This document shows positions 27,003 to 36,300 of a stretch of 64,000 nt of DNA, piece after piece (the stretch's first letter is position 1; every line of letters begins with the position of its first letter). Made by a program: the position numbers and the translations under genes. This stretch comes from Dehalococcoidia bacterium (lineage in GTDB: Bacteria > Chloroflexota > Dehalococcoidia > UBA3495). The notes below the pieces were generated by a model that worked only from the letters and a program-made list of their open reading frames with translations, was not told where the DNA came from and ran no database searches. The DNA lies in contig JASMCQ010000058.1 in the NCBI GenBank assembly GCA_030753265.1, forward strand, positions 1-64,000, written 5' to 3'.

Positions 27003-27908
27003 TCACGCGCTCAGAGCGAGTTGTAGCTGCCGCTGGGGAGCCTGCACCGACCGCCACGGTGCACTGGCCGGCAGTCCCCATTTTCGCCGCGCCTCCGCGA
27101 CCACCTTCAGCACGCTGTTCTTGTACGCCTGGGGCGCGTAGGTTCTGCGGTACAACCTGGCGTAAGCCGGGACCAGGCGGGGGTAAGCCTCTCCCAGCGA
27201 CGGCATAAAACCTTCTCTGGAGCCGGGGTTCAAGAAAAGAAGGTTGGCCTCCAGGAACTGGGCCTGGTGACTGGCGGCAGCGGCGGCCACCGCGTCGATG
27301 CTTTGCGAGCTATCCGAGATGCCGGGAAGCAAGGGGGCCATAACCACCCCGGCGGAGATGCCGTTCTCCACCAGAAATTGCATGGCTTCAAGCCGGGCCC
27401 ACGGGTCCGGGGCCCCCGGTTCAGTCAGCCTCCACACCCGTTCGTCGATGCTCCCAACGCTGAAGATCACCCGCACGTCGGCCACCCGGCCCAGGTCCCG
27501 CAATACGTCTACATCACGCCGCACCAGCACCCCTTTTGTCGTGATTGCCGCCGGGTTCTCGAACTCCGCCAATACCTGGAGGATTCGGCGGGTCAGCAGG
27601 TACTCGGCCTCGGCCGGCTCGTAGGGGTCGGAGGCGGTGCCGATGATGATGGGCTCTCGATGCCACTGGGGGCGGGAAAGCTCTTGGCACAGCACCTGCG
27701 GCGCGTTTACCTTGGCGAATACCCGCTGCTCGAACTCCCGGCCAGCGTCGGGGCCTCCGAACTGATGGGTGGGGCGGGCAAAGCAATAGTTACACGCGTG
27801 GCTGCAACCCCGGTAGGGGTTCAGCGACCAGCGAAAGGGCATACCGGGAACGTCGGTGCGGTTCAGCAAGGTTTTGCAGTAGACTGCCCGGACTGCGGCG
27901 ACGCCCAT
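27003..27908 (-). CDS. SplB-like radical SAM protein (Rv2578c type)
   Basis: This protein of about 301 residues has LNPYRGCSHACNYCFARPTH, the CxxxCxxC radical SAM motif near residues 34-41, preceded by the NPYRGC signature of the family related to spore photoproduct lyase. The following TASDPYEPAEAEY and TTKGVLVRRDVD segments match the family. The biochemical role of these non-spore proteins is not established. The start at 27908 has GGGAGG a few bases upstream; 27926 is an alternative ATG with a poorer site. It converges on phoU. Confidence 0.85.
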   Translation of the reverse strand: MGVAAVRAVYCKTLLNRTDVPGMPFRWSLNPYRGCSHACNYCFARPTHQFGGPDAGREFEQRVFAKVNAPQVLCQELSRPQWHREPIIIGTASDPYEPAEAEYLLTRRILQVLAEFENPAAITTKGVLVRRDVDVLRDLGRVADVRVIFSVGSIDERVWRLTEPGAPDPWARLEAMQFLVENGISAGVVMAPLLPGISDSSQSIDAVAAAAASHQAQFLEANLLFLNPGSREGFMPSLGEAYPRLVPAYARLYRRTYAPQAYKNSVLKVVAEARRKWGLPASAPWRSVQAPQRQLQLALSA

Positions 27909-28186
27909 CAAACCTCCCTGATTCATGAACTTATGGGAACATCTGTACTAATCATAAATCCGGGCCGGCTTAAGTTCAATGGGGGGCGGTCAGAATCGGC
28001 GTGGTAGAAATCCCCACTTACCATTCGCAGGTTCCGCAAAAGAGGTTTGCAGAGGAGAAATAGAGGGCTCGGATACTCGGATCCAATGAGGGGTGTAGCC
28101 GTAACTGGCGACGCAGAACATGAGGGAATTAGGTCGTGCCGAGACCGGGCGGCGAACGGCCGGCCAAGCCTGCTTTCCGGCGAGGC

Positions 28187-29587
28187 CTACCTCCGGTAGA
28201 GGTACCCCTCCGGGCTCCGCTCGCAGTTCAGCCGCCGGTTCAGGTGCAGGCCCTCCAGGATGAACTCGATGGCCGAAGCCAGCACCTCGGGCCGCTCGTC
28301 GTCGGTCAACCGCTTCACCGCGTCGGACAGGCCTTCTACCCTCGTCAGCAATGCCGGGTACTCGGACGCCGGCCTCTCGCTGCCGGTCTCCGCCGTGTGC
28401 CCCAGGTCGAAAGAGGTTATCACCTGCTCCAGATCGCTCACGTCGAAATAATTGCCAAATACCCGGAGCGCCGCCCGCCGGGTCAGGTCGTCGGTCACCT
28501 TGCTCTCCCGGCCTTCCTCGAAGGTCTCCAGCTCGATCTTCCCGGAAAAAGAAGCAACGATATAGGGCAAGTCGCTGGCCCTGGGGCAGACCCACTGATC
28601 CCCGTGGACAATGGACCGTCGCATGGCGTTGCTCAGCAGGATCTCGTAGTTGGATATGGAAACCCGGACGCTCACCCCGGAGCGTTGGTTGATCTCGCTG
28701 CTCTGCCTGGCCAGTGAAGTTATCTCCGCCAGTATCTCCTTCATATAGTCGGGCACCACTATGGTGTCCTCTTCGGGGAAGCGGGACCGCTCCTGCTCCA
28801 TGATGGTGATCTCGTCCTCGATGTCCTTGGGGTAATGGGTGTGGATCTGCGACCCGTACCGGTCCTTTAGCGGGGTCACGATGCGGCCCCGGCTGGTATA
28901 GTCTTCGGGGTTGGCGGTCGACACCACGTAGACGTCCAGAGGCAGGCGGATACGGTAGCCCTTGATCTGCACGTCGTGCTCTTCCATCAGGTTGAACAGG
29001 CCGACTTGAATTCGCTCCGCCAGGTCGGGCAGCTCGTTGATGCAGAAAATACCCCGGTTGGTGTGAGGCACCAGGCCGTAGTGGATGACCAGCTCGTCGG
29101 ACAGGTAATGGCCCTCGGCCACCTTTATCGGGTCTACCTCGCCGATAAGGTCGGCGATGGAAATATCCGGCGTGGCCAGCTTCTCCGAGTAGCGGTCCTC
29201 CCGGGGCACCCACTCGATCTCTGTCTCGTCGCCTGCCTTGGCCACTTTATCACGGCAGGCCCGGCAAATGGGGCTGTAGGGGTTATCGTTGATCTCACAA
29301 CCGGCGATCTTGGGGATGTACTCGTCCAGCAGATTGACCATGCTCCGGATCAGACGAGACTTGGCCTGCCCTCGCTCTCCCAGGAGGATAACGTCCTGCC
29401 CGGCGAGGATTGCGTTTTCCAGTTGGGGGATCACCGTGTTCTCGAACCCGATGATGCCCGGGAAGACGATCTCCTCCGCCCTGATCTTGGCAATCAGGTT
29501 ATTCCTCAGTTCTTCCCGCACCGGGAGCACCTGGTAACGGGACTTACGAAGCTGGCCGATGGTCCGGGATTGAGTCACAGGCGCCAT
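28187..29587 (-). CDS. Mg-chelatase ChlI/MoxR-like AAA+ ATPase
   Basis: This 466-residue protein has Walker A in LLGERGQAKSRLIR, Walker B in GIFCINELPDL, and the VSTANPEDYTSRGRIVTPL sensor region typical of the ChlI/MoxR group. Two CxxC pairs (SPICRACRDK) form a possible zinc site after Walker A. MoxR proteins normally work as chaperones with a von Willebrand-type partner that binds metal; no such partner lies next to it here. The start at 29587 follows GGAGCG; the frame is open to 29740. It is divergent from the DUF1232 gene. Confidence 0.82.
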   Translation of the reverse strand: MAPVTQSRTIGQLRKSRYQVLPVREELRNNLIAKIRAEEIVFPGIIGFENTVIPQLENAILAGQDVILLGERGQAKSRLIRSMVNLLDEYIPKIAGCEINDNPYSPICRACRDKVAKAGDETEIEWVPREDRYSEKLATPDISIADLIGEVDPIKVAEGHYLSDELVIHYGLVPHTNRGIFCINELPDLAERIQVGLFNLMEEHDVQIKGYRIRLPLDVYVVSTANPEDYTSRGRIVTPLKDRYGSQIHTHYPKDIEDEITIMEQERSRFPEEDTIVVPDYMKEILAEITSLARQSSEINQRSGVSVRVSISNYEILLSNAMRRSIVHGDQWVCPRASDLPYIVASFSGKIELETFEEGRESKVTDDLTRRAALRVFGNYFDVSDLEQVITSFDLGHTAETGSERPASEYPALLTRVEGLSDAVKRLTDDERPEVLASAIEFILEGLHLNRRLNCERSPEGYLYRR

Positions 29588-29733
29588 GTTCAACGCTCCA
29601 TCATCGCCTCGGACACCGATCTTGGGCCCGAGGTTTGCGGCTGTTGTGTGGGACCCCGAAAAAAGCGGGGACGCATTTCGCGCCCGCACCAGTAATAGTA
29701 TAGCGTATGGTCCCGCGGCGGAAGCGGCCCCGG

Positions 29734-29762
29734 TTCCCAAGGCACCCGGACTGCCTTATAAT
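29734..29762 (+). promoter_or_regulatory. Promoter of the DUF1232 gene
   Basis: A perfect TATAAT (29757-29762) is preceded at 17 bp by TTCCCA (29734-29739, four of six matches). The ATG lies 35 bp downstream. Confidence 0.55.
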
Positions 29763-29796
29763 TATATGCGGTAGCCGATTTTTCGGAGTTGCAACC

Positions 29797-30168
29797 ATGC
29801 TGCATCGGATAATCCCGTTGTTGTTCTTCATGGCCCCACGATTGATGCCGGTCATCATGCGGTATGTACGGTTGGTATGGCGGCTCACTTTCGACAAGCG
29901 GGTGTTCATAGTGCTAAGGGCATTGGTCCCGCTGGCCCTTGTCTACATCGTATCGCCCATCGACCTAGCTCACGATTGGAAGGTCCCGATCGTGGGTAAA
30001 GCCGACGACGTGATCGTCCTTGGCCTAGCGGTCCTCATGCTGATAAAGCTTTCTCCCCCTCACCTGGTCGACCTTCACCTGGGGAGGCCCCCCCGCTCCG
30101 ATCGACCCGAGGACAAAGACCCTTCGAAGGTGGTGGACGGCTCCTCCAGGCTCCTTGACGATGAGTAG
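29797..30168 (+). CDS. DUF1232 (YkvA-type) membrane protein
   Basis: This 123-residue protein has the DUF1232 core LVPLALVYIVSPIDLAHDW and GKADDVIVLGLAVLMLIKL, where the SPID motif between two hydrophobic segments is diagnostic. An additional N-terminal amphipathic segment (LHRIIPLLFFMAPRLMPVI) precedes it. The function of the family is not known. The start at 29797 has GGAG upstream and a good promoter. Confidence 0.8.
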   Translation: MLHRIIPLLFFMAPRLMPVIMRYVRLVWRLTFDKRVFIVLRALVPLALVYIVSPIDLAHDWKVPIVGKADDVIVLGLAVLMLIKLSPPHLVDLHLGRPPRSDRPEDKDPSKVVDGSSRLLDDE

Positions 30169-30306
30169 CCTCCCGCCAGGCCACACCCTGGCCAGCTGAG
30201 CGATGGGCTTGGGCCTACCGGCGGACCCGGCCCGAGCCGGCGGCGGGCAATCGCGGCGTCCTCTCCGGTAATTGCCCCAAGACCTCGACGATCCCAGCGG
30301 ATTTGT

Positions 30307-31536
30307 ATGGCAACAAGACCACTACCGACCCCACGAATCGTTCCAGATACCGGAATGGGTCTGTATGTGCACGTCCCGTTCTGCCAGACCAGATGTCCTT
30401 ACTGTGATTTCAACACCTACCAGGGGATTGAAGACCTTATTGCGCCGTACCTGGAGGCCGTGACCGCCGAGTTCGGCCTCTGGGGCCGGGTGCTGCAACA
30501 ACCGGCGGTCAACACCGTGTTCTTCGGCGGAGGAACGCCCTCCTATCTGCCCGACGGATACATCGGCCGGATGCTGGCCGCGATCCGCGCTGCCTTCAAC
30601 GTCGAGGAGGATGCCGAGGTAACCCTGGAGGCCAACCCGGGGGACCTGGACCGGGCCGCCTGCCGGAGACTGCTCTCCCAGGGAATCAACCGGCTCAGCA
30701 TGGGTGTCCAGAGCCTGGACGATGGCCTGCTGACCCTATTGGGCCGGCGCCACAACTCCGAGGAGGCGGTGCACGCCTACCGGGCCGCCGGCGATGCCGG
30801 GTTCACCGACATCAGCCTGGACCTGATGTACGGCCTGCCCCACCAATCGCTGGCCCAATGGCGGGAGACGCTGCAAGCCGTCGTGTCCCTCGGCCCCACT
30901 CACCTTTCACTCTACAGCTTGACCCTGGAAGAGGGGACCCCCCTGCACCACCAGATGGAGCAGGGGAAGCTGCCGGAGCCGGACCCGGACCTGGCCGCCG
31001 ACATGTACGGCCTTGCCCGGGTTTTGCTGGCCGGGGCCGGATACCATCACTACGAGATATCCAACTGGGCGCGGACCGGGTACGTTGCACGGCACAATCT
31101 GGGCTATTGGCTCAATCGGCCCTATCTCGGCGTTGGGCCCGGCGCCCACTCCCGTCTGGGCCGGTACCGGTTCTGGGAAGCGAATTCGCCCCGGACCTAC
31201 ATCTCGCGGGTGAAGCGGTGGCAGGCCACCCAGCCGGGGCCCTTCGACTCCCTCACGGAGGCGGAGTTGCGCACGGTCGCGCCGGTGGCCGGCCAGGAAT
31301 ACATCGACCGGGACACGGCGTGCGCCGAAACCATGTTCCTGGGGCTACGCCTCCTGGACGGAATGGACCTGGCGGAGGCGTCCGCCGGGGCCGGGGCCGA
31401 CCTGGAAGCGAAGTACCGGCCGGAGATTGAGGACCTGGCCGGGTTGGGCCTGCTGGAGCGGCAAGACGGACGCCTACGCCTGACCGAATCGGCCTACTTC
31501 ATCGCCAACCAGGTTTTCACCCGGTTTGTGGGGTGA
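30307..31536 (+). CDS. hemW: Heme chaperone HemW (radical SAM)
   Basis: This 409-residue protein has the HemW signature: LYVHVPFCQTRCPYCDFNTY near residues 19-38 with the CxxxCxxC cluster motif followed by Asp-Phe, and FFGGGTPSYLP, LSMGVQSLDDGLL and DISLDLMYGLPHQS downstream. HemW relates to coproporphyrinogen III dehydrogenase HemN but lacks its N-terminal part and functions in heme transfer to respiratory proteins. The HNLGYW segment is also conserved. The length is usual for the family. DUF433 and selB follow on the same strand. Confidence 0.9.
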   Translation: MATRPLPTPRIVPDTGMGLYVHVPFCQTRCPYCDFNTYQGIEDLIAPYLEAVTAEFGLWGRVLQQPAVNTVFFGGGTPSYLPDGYIGRMLAAIRAAFNVEEDAEVTLEANPGDLDRAACRRLLSQGINRLSMGVQSLDDGLLTLLGRRHNSEEAVHAYRAAGDAGFTDISLDLMYGLPHQSLAQWRETLQAVVSLGPTHLSLYSLTLEEGTPLHHQMEQGKLPEPDPDLAADMYGLARVLLAGAGYHHYEISNWARTGYVARHNLGYWLNRPYLGVGPGAHSRLGRYRFWEANSPRTYISRVKRWQATQPGPFDSLTEAELRTVAPVAGQEYIDRDTACAETMFLGLRLLDGMDLAEASAGAGADLEAKYRPEIEDLAGLGLLERQDGRLRLTESAYFIANQVFTRFVG

Positions 31537-31584
31537 GGGTCGAATTGGTGCTATTCTTGACGCAGACCCTCACTAAGGGGAGAC

Positions 31585-31815
31585 ATGAGCGAAGGAATCA
31601 CGGTAAGCCAGGATATCCGTTATGGGAAGCCATGTGTTACAGGTACCAGGATTCCGGTATTGAGTGTGCTTGAACTGGTGAGGGAAGGTCTTTCCTTCGG
31701 GAAGATAACCCAGGATTACTACCCTGGCCTCAAAGCCGAGGACATTCGTGCGTGCCTTCATCATGCCATCGACGTACTTGGACCCGAAGACACCCGCATA
31801 GCGATCATGCCCTAA
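31585..31815 (+). CDS. DUF433 antitoxin-like protein, without a toxin neighbour
   Basis: This 76-residue protein matches DUF433: a small domain with [19 protein letters not shown] and [14 protein letters not shown], which is a helix-turn-helix-like fold. The family usually acts as the antitoxin of a PIN-like or DUF5615 toxin. No toxin gene follows; its stop overlaps the selB start codon (TAATG), which suggests translational coupling. It is visibly less GC-rich than its neighbours, so it may have been acquired by transfer. AGGGGAG precedes the ATG. Confidence 0.82.
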   Translation: MSEGITVSQDIRYGKPCVTGTRIPVLSVLELVREGLSFGKITQDYYPGLKAEDIRACLHHAIDVLGPEDTRIAIMP

Positions 31816-33680
31816 TGTACGTGATAGGCACCGCCGGCCACGTGGACCACGGGAAGTCCACGCTGGTCAAGGCCCTGACTGACATCGACCCGGACCGCCT
31901 GCCCGAAGAAAAGGCGCGGGAGATGACCGTCGACCTCGGATTCGCCTGGATGACCTTGCCCAGCGGGCGGGAGGTCAGCATCGTCGATGTGCCGGGCCAC
32001 GAACGGTTCATCAAGAACATGCTGGCCGGCGTCGGCGCCATCGACCTGGCTATGCTGATCGTGGCCGCCGACGAAAGCGTCATGCCTCAAACCCGGGAGC
32101 ACCTGGCCATCCTGGACATCCTCCAGGTCCGGCGCAACCTGGTGGTGATCACCAAGACCGATCTGGTCGATGAAGAGATGGTGGAGCTGGTCATGGCCGA
32201 GGTCGAGGACGCCCTGAAAGGGACCTCTTTCGAAAACTCGGCAATGGTTGGGGTATCGGCCAACACCGGGGCCGGGCTCGACGATCTGCGCTCCGCCCTC
32301 GACGGGATACTCGACGACACCGAGGCGCGGCGCGACCTGGGGCGTCCCCGGCTGCCCGTGGACCGCTGCTTCACCATCTCCGGCTTCGGGACCGTGGTCA
32401 CCGGAACCCTCATCGACGGGGTCCTGGCCGTGGGGCAGGAGGTAGAGCTAGCCCCCTCGGGCCGCCGGGGCAGGATTCGCGGATTGCAGAGCCACAAGAC
32501 CAAGGTGGAGAACACCCAGCCGGGAGTCCGGCTGGCCGTAAATATCTCCGGGCTGGCCCGCACCGAGGTCCAGCGAGGGGAAATCTTGACCACCCCCGGA
32601 TGGTTGAGGCCCACCAGAAGGCTGGACGCCCAGTTGAGGATGGTCCGGGGAGCGCCCCACTCCCTGCGCCACAACGAGGGGGTGACCTTCCATCTGTTCA
32701 CCAGTGAGACTACCGCCAGGGTCCGGCTGCTGGACGCCGACCGGCTGGCCCCCGGCGCCGAAGGCTGGGTGCAGATTCTGTTGAACGAATCCCTGCCGAT
32801 GGTAAAAGGGGACTTCTTCGTCATCCGCTCCGCCGAAGATACCCTGGGCGGGGGGCAGGTGGTGGACCCGAACCCCCGGCGGCGGCACCGGCGCTTCAGC
32901 CCAGAGGTGGAAGAAAGGCTGATGATGCTGGACCAGGGCACCGGTGAAGACATACTGCTCAGCGTCGCCGAGCAGTGGGGCCCCTGCGATCTGACGACCC
33001 TATCCCGGCGCTCCAACCTGCCGGCGTCCGAGGTCGTGGAGCGTACGGCAAGCCTCGTGGACGACGGGGACGTGGTGGTCCTGGGAGAGTTGGGGACCGA
33101 TAACGACGCGGTCGTTTACTCAGCACAGAGTTGGGACATCCTCAAGAGCAAGATGTTTGTGTCCCTCCAGACCTACCACGGCCAATACCCCTTGCGGCGG
33201 GGGGCGCCCGTCCAGGAAATCCGCAGCCGCCTCGGCCTGTCTCAGCCCGCGTTCACCCGGGCGTTGGCCCGTCTGGCCGGCGAAAGCTACGTGGTGGAAG
33301 AGGCCCCGTTCCTGCGGCTCCCCGGCCACCAGGTAACCTTGACCCCCAAGATGCAGCAGCAGGTGGCCGAATATTTGAAAATCCTGGGCCGGGAGCCTTA
33401 CACGCCTCCCGGCGACCAACCCCTGGAAGCGGAGCTGCTGGGGGTGCTGATCGACCAGGGCCAGGTGGTGAGGGTGAACCCGTCGGTGGTGTTCACCGCC
33501 GCCGCCTACCGGGAGATGGCGGACCGGGTCGTCTCCCACCTTCAGTCCAACGAAAGCATCACCGTCGCCGAGGCCAGGACCATGTTCAACTCCAGCCGCA
33601 AGTACGTGTTGCCCCTATTGGAATACCTGGACCAGCAGCACATCACCCGTCGCGTTGGCGACGAGCGCGTGTTGAGGTAA
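31815..33680 (+). CDS. selB: Selenocysteine-specific elongation factor SelB
   Basis: This 621-residue protein begins with [20 protein letters not shown], the G1 loop of SelB/EF-Tu-like GTPases, followed by G3 DVPGHERF and G4 TKTD. Domains II and III follow, and the C-terminal winged-helix repeats (about residues 390-621) bind the SECIS hairpin of the mRNA. SelB delivers selenocysteyl-tRNA to in-frame UGA codons. No selA, selD or selC is visible in this window. The ATG at 31815 overlaps the DUF433 stop, and selB is followed by nurA after six bases. Confidence 0.93.
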   Translation: MYVIGTAGHVDHGKSTLVKALTDIDPDRLPEEKAREMTVDLGFAWMTLPSGREVSIVDVPGHERFIKNMLAGVGAIDLAMLIVAADESVMPQTREHLAILDILQVRRNLVVITKTDLVDEEMVELVMAEVEDALKGTSFENSAMVGVSANTGAGLDDLRSALDGILDDTEARRDLGRPRLPVDRCFTISGFGTVVTGTLIDGVLAVGQEVELAPSGRRGRIRGLQSHKTKVENTQPGVRLAVNISGLARTEVQRGEILTTPGWLRPTRRLDAQLRMVRGAPHSLRHNEGVTFHLFTSETTARVRLLDADRLAPGAEGWVQILLNESLPMVKGDFFVIRSAEDTLGGGQVVDPNPRRRHRRFSPEVEERLMMLDQGTGEDILLSVAEQWGPCDLTTLSRRSNLPASEVVERTASLVDDGDVVVLGELGTDNDAVVYSAQSWDILKSKMFVSLQTYHGQYPLRRGAPVQEIRSRLGLSQPAFTRALARLAGESYVVEEAPFLRLPGHQVTLTPKMQQQVAEYLKILGREPYTPPGDQPLEAELLGVLIDQGQVVRVNPSVVFTAAAYREMADRVVSHLQSNESITVAEARTMFNSSRKYVLPLLEYLDQQHITRRVGDERVLR

Positions 33681-33686
33681 ACCGCG

Positions 33687-34898
33687 ATGCCCCTGGACCT
33701 GGGTGAGACCCTCCATCAACTGGACCGGGTGGCCCAGGGTTTGGGCCAGTCCCGGGAGGACCGGGAAGCCCGGCTGACCGCCCTGCTGGAGGCGGCCCAG
33801 GGAGTCGACCCCGCCGAGGCCGCCGAGATCACCCGCACCTCCACCGACCGGCCTTTTCTGGCCGCCCAAGTGGAAGACCGCCTGGTGGGCAGCTACGCGC
33901 CGCCGCCACCGCCGGCGGACTGGTCGGTGACGGCGGTGGACGGCTCCCACATCGACGTTGACCGGCACCTTCCGGTTAGCTGCCACTTGATCAACCTCGG
34001 CGGGTGCGTTCTGACCTACGGCGGACGTCCCGATGCCAGCTTCTTCAGCCATCCCCAACTCGGGGCCGGCCCGTCGGAACTCTACCTCGTTGACCCCGGA
34101 AATCCCGCCCAGGAAGAGGCCGTAACCGGCCCCCTTCTAGGCCTGGTGCGGACGGTGCGGGAGCTGGAGCAACTGGCCGAGGTCGTCGCCGAGTGCCCCT
34201 CCGATACGCCGGTCCTGGCGTTGGTCGACGGCTCCCTGGTGCTCTGGGGACTGTCCGGCCAGGGATACCGGCCCTTCGTGAGGGAGGCGATTATTCGCGA
34301 CCGGCTGATTCCGGCGCTGGAGCGGCTACGGCACCTGGCCGAGCGCCGTCCGGTCACCCTGGCCGCCTACGTCTCCCTGCCCCGGAGCACCGAGGTGGTC
34401 AACGCCATCAGATGCTGCCTCTGCCCCCACGACCTGGGTGTGTGCCGCCAGTCCTGCGGCAACCGGCGCTCCGTCCGCTCCCCTTGCGACCTGGCCGGAG
34501 GCGTCCTGGACCGGGACCTGTTCCAGCGGCGGCTGCCCCCAGGGTGGCGCTCCCCCATCTACCGGACCAACTCCTCGGTCCCCAGGGAGAACTACGGGGA
34601 GGCCCAGCAGGTCTATTTCTACTACCTGCACGGCGGCGAGGAGATAGCCAGGGTGGAGGTCCCCCGGTGGGTCGCGCTGGACGAGACGCTATTGTCCCTG
34701 GGCCACAGCCTGATCCTGGACCAGTGCCGCCGGGGCCAGGGGTACCCGGTGGCGATCTCCGAGGCCCACGAGCAGGCCGTGATCGGCGCCTCCGACCGCC
34801 GGCTGTTCAAGGAAACGCTGACCGAGGTTCTGGAACGCCAGGGACTTCCCGCCTACACTTCGGAAAAAGAGCGCTCCAAGCGCACGCCGTGGGTGTGA
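33687..34898 (+). CDS. NurA-domain nuclease with a Cys-rich insert
   Basis: This 403-residue protein has the NurA signatures VTAVDGSHIDVD (about residues 88-99) and LALVDGSLVLWG (about residues 178-189), whose Asp residues bind Mn2+ in the nuclease site. NurA is usually a 5'-3' nuclease that works with the HerA translocase in end resection; no HerA gene lies nearby. Six cysteines cluster at C243, C244, C246, C253, C257 and C267, which could bind zinc or an Fe-S cluster. It follows selB by six bases and is likely to share its transcript. Confidence 0.82.
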   Translation: MPLDLGETLHQLDRVAQGLGQSREDREARLTALLEAAQGVDPAEAAEITRTSTDRPFLAAQVEDRLVGSYAPPPPPADWSVTAVDGSHIDVDRHLPVSCHLINLGGCVLTYGGRPDASFFSHPQLGAGPSELYLVDPGNPAQEEAVTGPLLGLVRTVRELEQLAEVVAECPSDTPVLALVDGSLVLWGLSGQGYRPFVREAIIRDRLIPALERLRHLAERRPVTLAAYVSLPRSTEVVNAIRCCLCPHDLGVCRQSCGNRRSVRSPCDLAGGVLDRDLFQRRLPPGWRSPIYRTNSSVPRENYGEAQQVYFYYLHGGEEIARVEVPRWVALDETLLSLGHSLILDQCRRGQGYPVAISEAHEQAVIGASDRRLFKETLTEVLERQGLPAYTSEKERSKRTPWV

Positions 34899-35052
34899 GG
34901 GGGGCGGCGCATCAAGACGCTAGCAGAAGTGGCCCGCCCAAAGAGCAGCGGTAGACTGTGGCGGAAAGGCGAGACTGTCGCCTGATATTGCCCCAATCTT
35001 TTCCGACTGGCTGAGTCCACCTCGGACAATTGGTCCGCCCCCCCACCATACT

Positions 35053-35081
35053 TTCACAATGGTCATGGAATGTGATATATT
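35053..35081 (+). promoter_or_regulatory. Sigma-70-type promoter of the cys leader and cysK-cysE
   Basis: TTCACA (35053-35058) and TATATT (35076-35081), each one mismatch from consensus, are separated by exactly 17 bp. The transcript would begin near 35088, about 30 nt before the leader peptide start. Confidence 0.75.
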
Positions 35082-35117
35082 CTGTCCGCCATGGCAATCA
35101 CCGCGAAGGATTCCGAG

Positions 35118-35216
35118 ATGTGTAGCCAAGTCGACCGAAACCCCGGTTGTTGTTGTACCTGTTGTACTTGTTGCACTTGTTGTATTTTGAGGGTGAGGTC
35201 TTTCGCCTGTAAATGA
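35118..35216 (+). CDS. Cys-rich leader peptide of the cysK-cysE attenuator
   Basis: This 32-codon reading frame starts at an ATG seven bases after AAGGA (35106-35110). It encodes MCSQVDRNPG, then a run in which ten of twelve... more exactly CCC-T-CC-T-CC-T-CC (nine Cys), and ends in RSFACK before TGA. In total 11 of 32 codons are Cys, almost all TGT. An upstream in-frame ATG at 35091 lacks a ribosome site. Its stop lies in front of an intrinsic terminator and 92 bp before cysK. The arrangement is that of a leader peptide on which the ribosome stalls when charged Cys-tRNA is scarce. Confidence 0.85.
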   Translation: MCSQVDRNPGCCCTCCTCCTCCILRVRSFACK

Positions 35217-35256
35217 TTGTCCAAAGAAAACCAGGCTGAAAAGACCAGAACCCTCA
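35188..35256 (+). promoter_or_regulatory. Putative antiterminator of the cysteine attenuator
   Basis: TGAGGG (35188-35193) can pair with CCCTCA (35251-35256), and GGTCTTT (35197-35203) with AAAGACC (35240-35246), giving 13 base pairs interrupted by a small internal loop. The structure uses the left arm of the terminator, so the two are mutually exclusive. Its left half lies just after the Cys run, where a ribosome stalled on the early Cys codons would leave it free. Confidence 0.7.
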
Positions 35257-35277
35257 GTGAAATCACTGGGGGTTTTT
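35250..35277 (+). terminator. Intrinsic terminator (attenuator) before cysK
   Basis: CCCTCAGTG (35251-35259) pairs with CACTGGGGG (35264-35272, one G-U pair) across an AAAT loop, followed by five T (35273-35277). This is a classical rho-independent terminator 31 bp ahead of the cysK start. Confidence 0.85.
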
Positions 35278-35308
35278 GGCGTAATGATCATTTTGAGGAG
35301 GCACAACC

Positions 35309-36229
35309 GTGAGAATAGCTGATGATATTACTGGCCTGATCGGTGGGACGCCGTTGGTAAAATTGAACCGCATCTTGGACGGAGCAGCGGCCACCGTGGC
35401 GGCCAAGCTTGAATCGTTCAATCCTTGCAGCAGCGTCAAAGATAGAATCGGCCTGTCGATGATCGCGGCGGCGGAAAAAGCCGGTCTGATCGGGCCAAAC
35501 ACCGTCATTGTTGAACCGACAAGCGGCAATACTGGGATTGGATTGGCCCTGGTCTGTGCCTCCAAGGGGTACCGGTTGCTTCTAACCATGCCGGAGACGA
35601 TGACGGAGGAAAGGCGGCAACTCCTGGCTGCTTTTGGCTGCGAGTTGGTTCTGACTCCGGGAAGTGAGGGAATGAAAGGGGCCATCGGCAAGGCTGAGCA
35701 GATAGTGAAAGAAGACCCGAACGCCTTCATGCCACAACAGTTCATGAATCCGGCGAACCCCGAGGTTCACCGGCTCACCACTGCCGAGGAGATTTGGAAC
35801 GACACCGATGGCCAGGTGGATATCCTAGTGTCGGGAGTGGGTACCGGCGGGACGATAACCGGAGTTGCCGAAGTAATCAAACCGCGAAAACCAAGTTTCA
35901 AAGCTATTGCAGTCGAGCCTGTGGCTTCGCCGGTCCTTTCCGGTGGAAGTCCCGGGCCCCACAAGATACAGGGAATAGGAGCCGGGTTTGTTCCGCAGGT
36001 CCTCCGTACGGACCTGATTGACGAGATCATCCAGGTATCTAACGAAGATGCCGCGGCGACGGCCAAGCGGCTTGCCAGAGAAGAAGGGATATTGGCAGGC
36101 ATATCTTCAGGCGCCGCGGTCTGGTCTGCCATACAGGTTGCCAAGAGACCGGAGAACGCCGGCAAGCTTATCGTGGTGATCGCACCCGATACCGGGGAGC
36201 GATATCTATCCACGGGACTCTTCGCGTAA
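35309..36229 (+). CDS. cysK: O-acetylserine sulfhydrylase (cysteine synthase)
   Basis: This 306-residue PLP enzyme has the CysK signatures: [11 protein letters not shown] at the N-terminus, the PLP lysine in [11 protein letters not shown] near residue 44, the substrate loop [12 protein letters not shown], the phosphate-binding [10 protein letters not shown] and [11 protein letters not shown] at the C-terminus. It makes cysteine from O-acetylserine and sulfide in the cytoplasm. The start is GTG at 35309, following GAGGAGG. It lies downstream of the Cys-codon leader and attenuator, and is followed by cysE after 71 bp. Its GC content is visibly lower than that of most neighbours. Confidence 0.95.
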   Translation: MRIADDITGLIGGTPLVKLNRILDGAAATVAAKLESFNPCSSVKDRIGLSMIAAAEKAGLIGPNTVIVEPTSGNTGIGLALVCASKGYRLLLTMPETMTEERRQLLAAFGCELVLTPGSEGMKGAIGKAEQIVKEDPNAFMPQQFMNPANPEVHRLTTAEEIWNDTDGQVDILVSGVGTGGTITGVAEVIKPRKPSFKAIAVEPVASPVLSGGSPGPHKIQGIGAGFVPQVLRTDLIDEIIQVSNEDAAATAKRLAREEGILAGISSGAAVWSAIQVAKRPENAGKLIVVIAPDTGERYLSTGLFA

Positions 36230-36300
36230 TCCAAACCTGGTTCTCAATAAAGTCTGAAGCTTCGCCGGAGCAGTAAAACCACAATTAGGACAGGCCTGTG

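Noticed and set aside
35091..35117. Earlier in-frame ATG of the Cys leader peptide
   Set aside because: It would begin almost at the transcription start and has no ribosome site, whereas ATG 35118 has AAGGA at proper spacing.
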